Below are positions 18,094 to 27,180 of a DNA stretch of 64,000 nt, piece by piece; within the stretch, counting starts at the first letter, position 1, and the number at the start of each line of letters is the position of its first letter. Under the pieces are notes generated by a model. The model was not told where the DNA came from, ran no database searches, and saw only the letters and a program-made list of their open reading frames with translations. The translations under genes were made by a program, and so were the position numbers. The DNA is taken from the NCBI GenBank assembly GCA_022402525.1, contig JAKRSB010000149.1:1-64000 (forward strand), written 5' to 3'. The stretch comes from Thermosynechococcaceae cyanobacterium MS004 (GTDB taxonomy: Bacteria > Cyanobacteriota > Cyanobacteriia > Thermosynechococcales > Thermosynechococcaceae).

Positions 18094-19518
18094 TTAGCTG
18101 ACCTTGACAGAAGCTAAGTTTCGGCAAAGCGTCATGGTGGCAGGCTGGGCAGAAGGCTTGCGGGTCAGCACCTCCGCCATCAGCGTGGGGAGGCGAGTCA
18201 GTCCCTTCAGGTCAACGCGATCGCGCACCTTCCCCGGCACCCGATCACCATCGCGGGGCGGGACTGGCTGGGCGGCAATATCTCTCAGCCAATGGGCGAT
18301 CGCCTGGGGGCAAAGCTGATCGGGCAGCAGTACATCCACCAGTCCTAATTCCTGTAGCCGCTGGGCGCGAATCCACTGCTCCTTGCGAGGCTTCACACGA
18401 GGCACAATCAGCGCCTGGACTTCAAAAGACAACACTTCACAGGTGGTGTTGTAACCACCCATCGCAACGACCGCTTGAGCATTCTGAAGAAGCTGAGTTG
18501 GTTCAGCACAATGATCTAAAACGGTTAGGTTAGGATGCCGCTCAGCCTGTTGATGCAGCGTCTGCCTTGCCGCCTTGGGCATAAATGGGCCAGCCACAAT
18601 CACCCCTTTCCAGCCCATCGGCAGGTCAGCTTGGGCAAAGGCGATCGCCACTTTAGCTCCATCCTGACCACCCCCTACCAGACATAGAGCCATTTTTTCG
18701 GGAGCGGTTACTGCGCCTTGGGTTGCAGACGCCCGTGAACTTAGCGCATGGATTGGTTCATGGGGGCCTGCATGGGCCTGTGTATGGGCCTGTGTATGGG
18801 CCTGTGCCTGTGCACGGGGTTTTCTCAATCGTTCACGGGCATCTAGATAGCCCACATAACGAATCTTGGCAGCAATCTCTGGCGGGAAATGGTAGGACGC
18901 AGCAAGGTCATATACCGCCGGATCGCCATAGATCCAAATGCTGTTGTAGTATCGGCGGATCGCAGCTTCATTCTCTGCGGCGTTCCACTGTCGCCGAATT
19001 GTTTCAGGCTCGTCCAAAACGTCTCGTAATCCCAAGACACAGCGAGTCTTGCGCTGCCGTCGCAGAAATTCTAGGGCCAAATCTAACTCTCGCAGCGCGC
19101 CCCTTGGCACATTGTCGACAAGGAACACATCGGGCTTAAACGCCTTAACCGCTGAGCGAATGATCTTAGCTCGGAGCAGTGTTAGCTCCTGGACAGGAAG
19201 ATCGAGGCGTCGCGCTTCGTACTGCCCATCCATATTTTTTTGCCAAGCCGGCAGCGCCAAATAGTCAATGCCGTCTGGCAAGTCTAAGGTGCTCCCCTCC
19301 ACCATGCCGCTAATCAGCAGCACAGAGCAGTTGGGAATTGCATCTGCTAGGGTTTGGGCAATCAGTAGGTTGCGTCGCTTGTGCCCTAGCCCCATGGTGT
19401 CGTGAGAATAAATGGCGATGCGCGCGCCCGCCAGGGAAGCTTGATTTTCCAGTAGCTGATCGCCTGATAATAGCGTTTGTACCGACTCTGCGGGGTCTAG
19501 AACTTGGTGTTTAGCCAT
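18094..19518 (-). CDS. MurG-like glycosyltransferase (COG4671 type), first gene of operon
   Basis: A 474-residue GT-B protein with a GT28-like C-terminal domain. The N-terminus IAIYSHDTMGLGHKRRN is characteristic of the COG4671 group of predicted glycosyltransferases. VAMGGYNTTCEVLS is the typical donor-site GGxxT element of GT28 enzymes. Between the domains (residues about 240-258) an AHTQAHTQAHAGPH slippage repeat forms a linker. It heads the minus-strand operon of transferases, exporter and kinases, so it may start or extend the glycan. The specific reaction is not known. Confidence 0.8.
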   Translation of the reverse strand: MAKHQVLDPAESVQTLLSGDQLLENQASLAGARIAIYSHDTMGLGHKRRNLLIAQTLADAIPNCSVLLISGMVEGSTLDLPDGIDYLALPAWQKNMDGQYEARRLDLPVQELTLLRAKIIRSAVKAFKPDVFLVDNVPRGALRELDLALEFLRRQRKTRCVLGLRDVLDEPETIRRQWNAAENEAAIRRYYNSIWIYGDPAVYDLAASYHFPPEIAAKIRYVGYLDARERLRKPRAQAQAHTQAHTQAHAGPHEPIHALSSRASATQGAVTAPEKMALCLVGGGQDGAKVAIAFAQADLPMGWKGVIVAGPFMPKAARQTLHQQAERHPNLTVLDHCAEPTQLLQNAQAVVAMGGYNTTCEVLSFEVQALIVPRVKPRKEQWIRAQRLQELGLVDVLLPDQLCPQAIAHWLRDIAAQPVPPRDGDRVPGKVRDRVDLKGLTRLPTLMAEVLTRKPSAQPATMTLCRNLASVKVS

Positions 19519-19981
19519 AGGGATACTCTCTTGAATTTAGGATATCTCCGCAGGTAAATCGGGCGGATAAATTAGCAAATCTGTCTTAGCGAATCTGCCT
19601 TAACAGAGCTGAGTTAGCAAATCAATAAATTAGCTTTTTTAAGCTACATCTTGGATTGCTAGCTTGAAATTTTTAACTTGAAATTTTCAATCTAAAATGT
19701 GCGACTGAGCGACATTTAGTCAGCACCAAGTAGTCAGTTATCGGAAATAGCTTTGGGACTTCGCCCCTCAAGGTCATCACACGATGCCATTACACGATGT
19801 GTCATGAAGCTAGTTGTTCGTTAAGAATAGATTAAAGAATAACGAGTCTTTGCAAGACTATCATGATGTTTTCCTAAGACTATTTAAGAAATTTCTTAGA
19901 TTAGTAGAGAACCATTTGATTTTGAAGCCAAACAGATATCGTTTATCGACAAAATACAAAAAACAAAGAAAGCAAAGCATT

Positions 19982-20037
19982 TTTTGACAGAAAATTTTGT
20001 CAAAAGGCTGGATTTGACAATGTTTTAATTGTCAAAT
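19982..20037. promoter_or_regulatory. Two tandem TTGACA/TGTCAA dyads, candidate operator
   Basis: Dyad 1 has arms TTTTGACA (19982-19989) and TGTCAAAA (19998-20005). Dyad 2 has arms ATTTGACAAT (20012-20021) and ATTGTCAAAT (20028-20037). Both share the TTGACA core, and their centres are 31 bp apart, about three helical turns, so a dimeric regulator could bind both on one DNA face. They lie about 460 bp upstream of the glycan operon. The binding protein is unknown. Confidence 0.5.
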
Positions 20038-20160
20038 ATCTTTCTTAGGAAAGAGGTCGGAACGCTGCGTGGATCTATCTAGAAGACTGACCTATCTAGA
20101 ATGATTTAACGCTGCCAATACGCCGTTAAGCAGATAGCGACTGCTACCTAGTCAAGCGTG

Positions 20161-20235
20161 TTTATTGCAGGCGTTTTATTGCAGGCGTTTTATTGCAGAC
20201 GTATGTATTGCAGGCGTATGTATTGCGGGCGTTAT
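20161..20235. repeat. Five imperfect ~14-bp tandem repeats
   Basis: The unit TTTATTGCAGGCG and its variants (TATTGCAGACGTATG, TATTGCGGGCG) is repeated five times, about 50 bp downstream of the response-regulator stop codon. I regard the apparent reading frame through it as fortuitous. Confidence 0.85.
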
Positions 20236-20286
20236 TTGTGCCTAGACCCTAGCCCTAGAGAGCAGTTCCACTTTCTAAGAAAACTC

Positions 20287-20955
20287 TTAGGGTTTAAAGC
20301 GGTAGCCTACACCCCTAACGGTCTCAATTTTGCGGGTGCCTAGCTTTTTCCTGAGGTAGCCAACATAAACATCCACCACATTAGAAGATGCATCGTAGTC
20401 ATAGCCCCAGACTTCGTTGAGCAGAGCTAATCGACTGATGGCTTCTCCAGGACGCTGCATAAATAGCTCCAGCAGCGTAAATTCACGGGTGGATAGCTCC
20501 ACCAGCTCTCCTGCTTTAAGCACCTGCCGCTGACGGATATCCAGCACAATATCGCCTGCTGTGAGGGTAAGCTGTGCGATCGCCCCTGAGCTATTTCCCT
20601 TTCGCAATCGCGCCCGAACCCGTGCAACCAGCTCTTCAAGCTGAAAGGGTTTAGTCATATAGTCATCGGCCCCATGCTCTAGGCCGCTGACCTTGTGGGA
20701 GATATCGTCGTAGACCGTCAGGATGATGATGGGGATGGCTTCACCGCGACCGCGAATCGCTTTTAAGACCGCGAGGCCATCCTGATCGGGAAGCCCTAGG
20801 TCAAGAATCACCAGATCAAAGGTATTGCTGCTGGCCAGGTAGATGGCACTCTGACCCGTATCAACCGCCACCGTAGAAAAACCGCTGGCTTCTAGGCCCT
20901 TTCGTAAAAAGGAGACAATGCGAGGCTCGTCCTCAACGATCAGAATTTTAGTCAT
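20287..20955 (-). CDS. OmpR/PhoB-family response regulator
   Basis: A DNA-binding response regulator of 222 residues. The receiver domain (1-120) has the acidic pocket VEDE, phospho-acceptor Asp52 (LVILDLGLP) and the switch Lys in DDYMTKPFQ. The C-terminal winged helix (about 130-222) ends in VRGVGYRF, usual for the OmpR class. The start codon overlaps the end of the sensor kinase gene by 4 bp (ATGA). The stimulus is unknown. The next region downstream carries the tandem dyads and the glycan operon, but regulation of that operon is speculative. Confidence 0.93.
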   Translation of the reverse strand: MTKILIVEDEPRIVSFLRKGLEASGFSTVAVDTGQSAIYLASSNTFDLVILDLGLPDQDGLAVLKAIRGRGEAIPIIILTVYDDISHKVSGLEHGADDYMTKPFQLEELVARVRARLRKGNSSGAIAQLTLTAGDIVLDIRQRQVLKAGELVELSTREFTLLELFMQRPGEAISRLALLNEVWGYDYDASSNVVDVYVGYLRKKLGTRKIETVRGVGYRFKP

Positions 20956-22379
20956 GACAAGGATTGATCCTGAGGGACCTCTAGGGGCAGGATTAGAGTA
21001 AATTTTGTCCCGTTTTGCGGATCGCTTTTGACTGTTGCGTGACCGCCGTGGGCTTCTACAATAACCTGCACAATGGAAAGCCCTAACCCTGCCCCATCCG
21101 ATCGCGGGCGACTGCCAGACCCGCGCGCAAATCGCTGGAAAATTCGCAGCTGGTCAACAGGGCTAATACTGGTTCCGGTGTTTCTTACCCAAAATTCGAC
21201 CTGGTCGTCAGCCAGTAGGGAGCCGATTTCAATGCGATCGCTTTCTTGGGTATGCTCTACAGCATTTTTGATCAGGTTCATCATGGCCTGGGTAATGCGA
21301 TCGCGGTCTGCCACAATCCGCACTCCGGCCACTTGAGCCAAAGACCAATGCCGAGGGGCGATCGCGATCGCCTTTGCATAAATTGTGCGCGTCAGCTCCT
21401 CCACCCGAACCATCTCCAGATTTAAAAAATCAGGCCGCTCTGACTGAGCCAGCAGCAGTAAATCTCGCACCAAACGACTCATGCGCTGCAGCTCATCCTG
21501 AATCAGCCAAGCCGTCTCTTGATGCTCAGGAGTGATATTTGGGCTTAAAAGTTCCAAATGACCTTGAATGACAGTAATTGGGGTCTGTAGCTCATGGCTC
21601 GCATCATTAATGAAGTCTCGCTGACTGGTAAACGACGTTTTAAGCCGATACAGCATTTCATTAAAGGTTTGAGCCAGTGCCGCAATCTCATCCGAGCCCT
21701 GCACCGGAACCCACCGCTCTAGGGCTTGGTCGGCTGACTTAATTGAGCGTGCTGTTTGGGTCAAGACTTCTAGGGGCGCTAAGACCTTTCCCGTCGCGAT
21801 CCAGGCCATCCCCAGCGCCCAGGCAAAGGCGCACCCCATCACCGCTGTCATGATTAAAACCACCCGATCCAGGTCTTGGTGTCGCTTAGTGAGGGAATAG
21901 GCAACCACAAATACTCCACCCGCTCCCTTCCGAATGGGATAGGCCAGATAGATCAGGGTACCCGTGGTGGTGGTCAACCTTCCCTTTTTAGACGATACGA
22001 CGCTTGCAAACTGAGCGAGGGTCTTATCGCTAAGCGGCAGTGAGGTAGACAGATTGTCTGGGCTAGAGGCATACAGCTTGCCCTTGAGCAGCGTAATAAA
22101 ATACTCATCTTCGTCCGGAATATTGCGCGTCAAAAATACATCAAACACAGCCGCAAGATTATCCCCAAACGGTTGCCCAGTTTGGGGATCACGCCCTGCC
22201 AATAGGCGCTTGAACTCTGCCACCTCTTGATTGAGAGAGCGGTCGATGCGATTGGCAAGCTGGAGCAGCAAAATTTGCCGTGCAGCGAGCGTAGACCCTG
22301 CGATCGCCAAGAAAACCAAACAAATCAGCCAAGCTAAGATTTGAGCTTTTGCACTACCAAAGAACCGAGGTTTTGCCAT
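20952..22379 (-). CDS. Sensor histidine kinase
   Basis: Membrane-bound class I histidine kinase, 475 residues. It has a first transmembrane helix (about 13-36), an extracytoplasmic domain of about 135 residues, a second helix (about 172-196), a HAMP linker, a dimerisation domain with phospho-acceptor His262 (DASHELQTPI) and an ATPase domain with N box NLIKNAVEH and G boxes DGAGLGLSI. The partner is the overlapping response-regulator gene. The sensory domain does not match a type I recognise. Confidence 0.92.
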   Translation of the reverse strand: MAKPRFFGSAKAQILAWLICLVFLAIAGSTLAARQILLLQLANRIDRSLNQEVAEFKRLLAGRDPQTGQPFGDNLAAVFDVFLTRNIPDEDEYFITLLKGKLYASSPDNLSTSLPLSDKTLAQFASVVSSKKGRLTTTTGTLIYLAYPIRKGAGGVFVVAYSLTKRHQDLDRVVLIMTAVMGCAFAWALGMAWIATGKVLAPLEVLTQTARSIKSADQALERWVPVQGSDEIAALAQTFNEMLYRLKTSFTSQRDFINDASHELQTPITVIQGHLELLSPNITPEHQETAWLIQDELQRMSRLVRDLLLLAQSERPDFLNLEMVRVEELTRTIYAKAIAIAPRHWSLAQVAGVRIVADRDRITQAMMNLIKNAVEHTQESDRIEIGSLLADDQVEFWVRNTGTSISPVDQLRIFQRFARGSGSRPRSDGAGLGLSIVQVIVEAHGGHATVKSDPQNGTKFTLILPLEVPQDQSLS

Positions 22380-22485
22380 CCTAGCGGAACTCTACGCTCC
22401 ATTTCACGCATCTAAGCCAAGATACAGCGGTTCGTCGGGTTTAGGGAAGTTAGAAATATGCGGGGTAAAGATTTGGGGGTTCACG

Positions 22486-22543
22486 CCATTGATCCAGAAT
22501 TCTGGATCAATGGCGCTGGATCAATGGCACTGGATCAATAGCG
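22486..22543. repeat. 30-nt perfect palindrome extended by tandem repeats
   Basis: Arms 22486-22500 and 22501-22515 are perfect reverse complements around GAATTC, giving a self-complementary 30-mer. The right arm belongs to a 14-bp unit (TCTGGATCAATGGC) present three times (22502-22543). It lies 52 bp downstream of the rtcB stop. There is no T-run, so a simple terminator is doubtful, but the transcript would form a long hairpin. Confidence 0.85.
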
Positions 22544-22594
22544 TAAGTAAGACAGCAGACGGGTGTTTTGTAAACCAGCATGAGGTAAAAGCGC

Positions 22595-23776
22595 CTAACC
22601 CTTGACGCAAACCACCTGCTTTAGCGTTGCTACCACATCAACCAAGTCCGTTTGATTCGCCATCACCGCTTCAATCGGCTTATAGGCACCTGGAATTTCA
22701 TCCAGAATCCCAGCATCTTTACGACACTCAACCCCTTGAGTCTGCTCAATTAAATCATCCAGCGTAAAGTAATTTTTGGCCTTACTGCGGGACATGGTGC
22801 GCCCTGCCCCGTGGGAGCAGGAGCAGTAGCTTTCGGCATTTCCCTTTCCCTTCACGATGTAAGACTTAGCCCCCATCGATCCCGGAATAATGCCGTAGTC
22901 TTCCGTTCTTGCCCGCACCGCCCCTTTACGGGTCACGTATACCGCTTCACCGTAGTGGGTTTCCTTTTCAGCGTAGTTGTGATGGCAGTTTACCGAAAGT
23001 AGCGGCTTCGTGGGCTTTCCACCCACCAGGTGCTTTTCAACAATGCGCTTAAAGCGCGCCATCATCACATCACGGTTGTAGCGGGCGTAGTTCTGGGCCC
23101 ACTGCAAGTCGCGCCAGTAGGCGGCAAACTCAGGGGTTCCAGAGACAAAGTAGGCCAGATCTGGATCGGGCAGACGGTTGTCAGCCAGTCGCGCCAAGTC
23201 CTTCGCGGTGCCAATATGATTCTGGGCAAGCATATTGCCAATATTCCGCGAACCAGAGTGCAGCATGAGCCAAACTTGGTTCTCCGTATCCAGACAAACC
23301 TCCAAAAAGTGGTTGCCACCGCCCAGGGAACCCATTTGCTTAAGGGCTTTGTTTTCTAGGTGCTTAACCCCAGCATGAAGCGTCTTAAAACTGCTCCAGC
23401 CTTGCCAGTTGTAGACGGCTTTCTCAATCTCTTTGTTTTCATTGAATCCTACGGGAATTTCTGCTTCGATATCCAAGCGGATTTTTTTGAGCTTACCGTC
23501 TAGCTGGTCAGCAGAAAAAGAGGTTTGGATGGCGCACATCCCACAGCCAATATCAACTCCAACCGCTGCGGGGATAATGGCTTCTTGGGTGGCCAGCACA
23601 GAGCCGACCAAAGCCCCTTTCCCTAGATGCACGTCGGGCATCAAGGCTACATGCTTATAGACAAAGGGTAAGGAAGCCACATTTTTAGCCATTGCTGTTT
23701 CCTGGGAGCCCAGATCGTGGTTTGCCCAGGAGAAGACTGGCTTTGGGGTAGAAAGGTTTAAACGTTCGTAAGGCAT
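22595..23776 (-). CDS. rtcB: RtcB-family 3'-phosphate RNA ligase
   Basis: Mn-dependent, GTP-using ligase joining 2',3'-cyclic-phosphate or 3'-phosphate ends to 5'-OH ends, used in RNA repair. The 393 residues contain the metal and guanylate site: PDVHLGKG, DIGCGM, GGGNHF, HSGSRNIG, NCHHNY, PGSMG and the guanylylated histidine in SHGAGR (about His321). Length is close to the bacterial norm (~400). There is no archease or RtcA gene beside it. The 250-bp upstream spacer has a slippage repeat of the GAATGGGTTTAAT type. Confidence 0.94.
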   Translation of the reverse strand: MPYERLNLSTPKPVFSWANHDLGSQETAMAKNVASLPFVYKHVALMPDVHLGKGALVGSVLATQEAIIPAAVGVDIGCGMCAIQTSFSADQLDGKLKKIRLDIEAEIPVGFNENKEIEKAVYNWQGWSSFKTLHAGVKHLENKALKQMGSLGGGNHFLEVCLDTENQVWLMLHSGSRNIGNMLAQNHIGTAKDLARLADNRLPDPDLAYFVSGTPEFAAYWRDLQWAQNYARYNRDVMMARFKRIVEKHLVGGKPTKPLLSVNCHHNYAEKETHYGEAVYVTRKGAVRARTEDYGIIPGSMGAKSYIVKGKGNAESYCSCSHGAGRTMSRSKAKNYFTLDDLIEQTQGVECRKDAGILDEIPGAYKPIEAVMANQTDLVDVVATLKQVVCVKG

Positions 23777-24023
23777 GGGTTTATTCTCCTAAATTTTTTC
23801 CCAAATCGTTTCCAAATAACTTGAATGGGTTTAATGAATGGGTTGAGTGAATGGGTTTAATCAATGGGTTCAATCAACTGTTTTGGTTCAGCACAATGGG
23901 GCGTAGCGGCGCGCTGAGTGAGCCATGTTTCCACGGGGACACTCAACGGCTCCAATCGGAGTCCGGTTTTGCTAAATTTCAACACCTGCTTTCGGCCTTA
24001 ATCTGATGCCTTAAATTAAGGGC

Positions 24024-24569
24024 TTAATTTAAGGACGCTTCAGGGTTGGCGGGCTGCATTTTCCAGAACTGATCTGAAAAAGCGATCGCCGGATGCACAG
24101 GAGCCTTTGGGTTTTGCCTCGGAATCATATTGGCCTCTTGCGGCAGGCGATCGCCTTTACGAGCGTTACAGCGAACACAGGCTGCCACCACGTTGTTCCA
24201 GGTATGTTGACCGCCCTTAGAGCGGGGAATGACGTGATCTAGGGTCAGGTGTTTGCTACTGCCGCAGTATTGGCAAGCATGGTTGTCTCGGCGAAGCACC
24301 TCTCGACGACTCACGGGAGGCACTTTCCAGCGACGCTCTGGATGGCTGTTAATCAGGCGAATATGCTCAGACACCTGTAGTACGATGCTGGGCGATCGCA
24401 AGACCCATTGTTGGGCGCTACTGAAATCTAGAGATTCCGCTTGTCCAGTGACGAGCAGCACCACAGCTCGCTTGAGGTTAATGCGAGCCAAGGGCATATA
24501 GTTTTTGGAAAACACAATGACTGAATGGTGCAAAACCTGATTGGACGGTTGGATTTGAATGTCCTGCAT
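24024..24569 (-). CDS. HNH endonuclease family protein
   Basis: A 181-residue protein with an HNH domain (about 90-140): zinc-ligand pairs CQYCG and CVRCN, and the catalytic LTLDHVIPRSKGG with NNVVAACVRCN. The N-terminal ~85 residues (VIVFSKNYMPLARINLKRAV) form the extra domain common in cyanobacterial stand-alone HNH proteins. I choose the ATG at 24569 because AGGAG lies 8 nt before it; the GTG three codons upstream abuts that site. A strong terminator hairpin lies only about 20 nt before the start. Biological role unknown; not a mobile-intron nuclease by context. Confidence 0.88.
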   Translation of the reverse strand: MQDIQIQPSNQVLHHSVIVFSKNYMPLARINLKRAVVLLVTGQAESLDFSSAQQWVLRSPSIVLQVSEHIRLINSHPERRWKVPPVSRREVLRRDNHACQYCGSSKHLTLDHVIPRSKGGQHTWNNVVAACVRCNARKGDRLPQEANMIPRQNPKAPVHPAIAFSDQFWKMQPANPEASLN

Positions 24570-24582
24570 GGCAATCACTCCT

Positions 24583-24624
24583 CAAAAAAGAACCCCCGCT
24601 TCTATCTGTTAAGAAGCGGGGGTT
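24583..24624 (-). terminator. Strong Rho-independent terminator in the HNH leader
   Basis: Perfect 12-bp stem (24591-24602 with 24613-24624, core CCCCCGCTTC) and a 10-nt loop, followed on the minus strand by TTCTTTTTTG. The U-tract abuts the HNH ribosome-binding site. It ends whatever minus-strand transcript comes from the right. It either isolates the HNH gene or attenuates it. Confidence 0.85.
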
Positions 24625-24644
24625 GACTGCTAAAAAGCTTTACC

Positions 24645-24863
24645 TTATGTGGGTAACAGATCTAATCTGCACCTTCCGCTCCTATTCAATTGATCCGGAT
24701 TAACCCATCCGTTAACGCCGCCTGAAATAGTTTCTCTGCCTAGGGCGAGAAGGCTCAGACGATACTGAGCATTCAACGCCAACAGCACGAGTTTGCCGCC
24801 AAACCCTGAGGGTTCCTGGCGATGCATGGCGCGTTGTGCTGCTATGGCGAAAAAGGATTTCAT
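24645..24863 (-). CDS. Possible small protein or small RNA ending at the terminator
   Basis: A 72-codon frame (MKSFFAIAAQRAMHRQEP at the start) ends 20 bp before the strong terminator, as a real gene would. It has no clear ribosome-binding site and I do not recognise the sequence. Equally, the roughly 280-nt region could be a non-coding transcript: it contains complementary stretches such as GGGTTAATCC and GCTCAGTATCGTCTGAGC. I compared it mentally with SRP RNA, tmRNA and RNase P RNA and saw no match. Confidence 0.3.
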   Translation of the reverse strand: MKSFFAIAAQRAMHRQEPSGFGGKLVLLALNAQYRLSLLALGRETISGGVNGWVNPDQLNRSGRCRLDLLPT

Positions 24864-25064
24864 GGAAGTCGGATCAATTTGAGCATTGTCGTTTGTCCAT
24901 ACTACACTTGTAATATTCTTTTGTCTATAAGCTTTGATTCAGCAGTGTTTATCCAAAAGTTTTGATTCAACAGTTTTGATTCAACAGTGTTTATCCAAAA
25001 GTTTTTGTTCAGAAGTTTTTGTCTACAAGCTGTAAGCTCTGTTATTCCAAGTCCATAGGCAAAA

Positions 25065-25478
25065 ATGCTGCACATCACCCATACCATCAGCATTCCTTTC
25101 AGCGAGATTACCCTAAGCGCGATTCGCGCTCAGGGTGCTGGGGGACAAAATGTTAATAAGGTCGCAACGGCTATTCACCTGCGGTTTGATATCAATGCCT
25201 CTTCCCTCTCGCCACTCTATAAAGAGCGATTGCTAAACTTAGGCGATCGCCGGATTACCAAAGACGGCATCCTTATCATCAAAGCCCAGGAGCACCGCAC
25301 CCAGGAACAAAACAAGGAAGATGCTTTAAAGCGACTTCAGGCGATCGTTCAGGGCGTTACCATCACAACCCCAAAGCGTAAGTCCACGAAGCCAACCCGC
25401 AGCGCCAAGCGCAAACGCATGGATAGCAAGACCAAACGAGGGCAGCTCAAAGCACTTAGAGCCAGAGTTACTGAGTGA
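25065..25478 (+). CDS. arfB: Alternative ribosome-rescue factor ArfB (YaeJ/ICT1 family)
   Basis: A 137-residue peptidyl-tRNA hydrolase that rescues ribosomes stalled on non-stop mRNA. The catalytic GGQ is in GAGGQNVNKVAT near residue 27. The basic C-terminal tail (KRKSTKPTRSAKRKRMDSKTKRGQLK) is the part that enters the empty mRNA channel. Length matches ArfB, shorter than release factors, with no codon-recognition domain. The upstream 150 bp contains imperfect repeats of TTTATCCAAAAGTTTTGATT. Confidence 0.93.
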   Translation: MLHITHTISIPFSEITLSAIRAQGAGGQNVNKVATAIHLRFDINASSLSPLYKERLLNLGDRRITKDGILIIKAQEHRTQEQNKEDALKRLQAIVQGVTITTPKRKSTKPTRSAKRKRMDSKTKRGQLKALRARVTE

Positions 25479-25517
25479 GAAGGTGAATATCGCAGTATCC
25501 TAAAGGCTCAGGATTAG

Positions 25518-26327
<810 letters not shown>

Positions 26328-26387
26328 GCGTAAAGCTTATCAACCGCCCCTCCTCTCCCCGCGATCGCTTTAATTGTCGAGTTAATG

Positions 26388-26411
26388 TCAAAGTTTGATA
26401 TTAAACTTTGA
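26388..26411. promoter_or_regulatory. Inverted repeat upstream of the TRAP permease genes
   Basis: Arms TCAAAGTTT (26388-26396) and AAACTTTGA (26403-26411) are perfect reverse complements around the 6-nt spacer GATATT. The centre is about 50 bp before the dctQ start, a suitable place for an operator. No T-run follows. Confidence 0.4.
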
Positions 26412-26450
26412 TATTAAAGTCAAAACCTGTCGATCTTATGGAAGCGCTCA

Positions 26451-27074
26451 GTGTTGCGTAATCTTCTCAAACCTTCTCATATCCGCCCCCTTCTTAAACT
26501 TTCACAGATGATTGACACCCTCATCGAAGTGATTGGTGGCCTGATCTCTTGGTTAGTGATCATGACCATTGGGGTTGGTTTCTATAATGTGGTTGCTCGC
26601 TATGTCGGACGACTCATTGGCGTCAAGCTCGCTTCTAATACACTCATTGAATTGCAGTGGTACTTGTTTTCATTAATATTTTTATTGGGATTTTCCTATA
26701 TTCTCAAGCAGTCAGCGAACGTGCGAGTAGATTTTTTCTACGCTAACTGGAGCGAACAACGACGAGCCTTAATTGATTTTTTGGGCACCGTATTTTTCTT
26801 AATTCCCTTTTGCGTGATGGGCATCTGGGTGAGTATTAATCCGGTTTTACAGTCATGGGGCTATTTGCCTGACGGGACATGGGGAAGCTGGGAACTATCT
26901 GCCGATGCGGATGGGTTGCCCCGTGCACCCATTAAAACGATGCTGATCGTTGCTTTTGTCTTACTACTCGTTCAGAGTATCTCGCAAGCTATTAAATATC
27001 TAGCCGTTTTTAAGGGGTATACCCCAGCAGCGCAAACCATTCAAAAAAATGCAGAACAGTTGCCCCTTGAATAG
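26451..27074 (+). CDS. TRAP transporter small permease (DctQ family)
   Basis: Small membrane subunit of a Na-driven TRAP transporter, 207 residues with four predicted helices. The central tract NTLIELQWYLFSLIFLLGFSYILKQSANVRVDFFY is characteristic of DctQ. An N-terminal amphipathic stretch precedes the first helix. The start is GTG. The large subunit gene follows on the same strand after a 294-bp gap that contains a MITE, an unusually long gap for a TRAP operon. Confidence 0.9.
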   Translation: MLRNLLKPSHIRPLLKLSQMIDTLIEVIGGLISWLVIMTIGVGFYNVVARYVGRLIGVKLASNTLIELQWYLFSLIFLLGFSYILKQSANVRVDFFYANWSEQRRALIDFLGTVFFLIPFCVMGIWVSINPVLQSWGYLPDGTWGSWELSADADGLPRAPIKTMLIVAFVLLLVQSISQAIKYLAVFKGYTPAAQTIQKNAEQLPLE

Positions 27075-27180
27075 TATGAATGGAACATTGTTTTTTAACA
27101 AAATTTCCAGAATAAAGTTTTCTAGAATAACTTAAAGCCTATGTCCAACAATAATAAAAAATCAAAATATTTCTTATTGA

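Larger units (their letters stand above)
19519..20286. other. Intergenic region upstream of the glycan operon
   Basis: 768 bp, AT-rich, between the response-regulator stop and the operon's first start codon, both on the minus strand. It must carry the operon promoter. It holds two spaced inverted repeats (19982-20037) and a block of short tandem repeats (20161-20235). No gene is supported. Confidence 0.6.

Noticed and set aside
24902-25093. 63-codon minus-strand frame with KLLNKNFWIN repeats
   Set aside because: It is produced by imperfect DNA repeats in the spacer before arfB, overlaps the arfB start, and has no ribosome-binding site.
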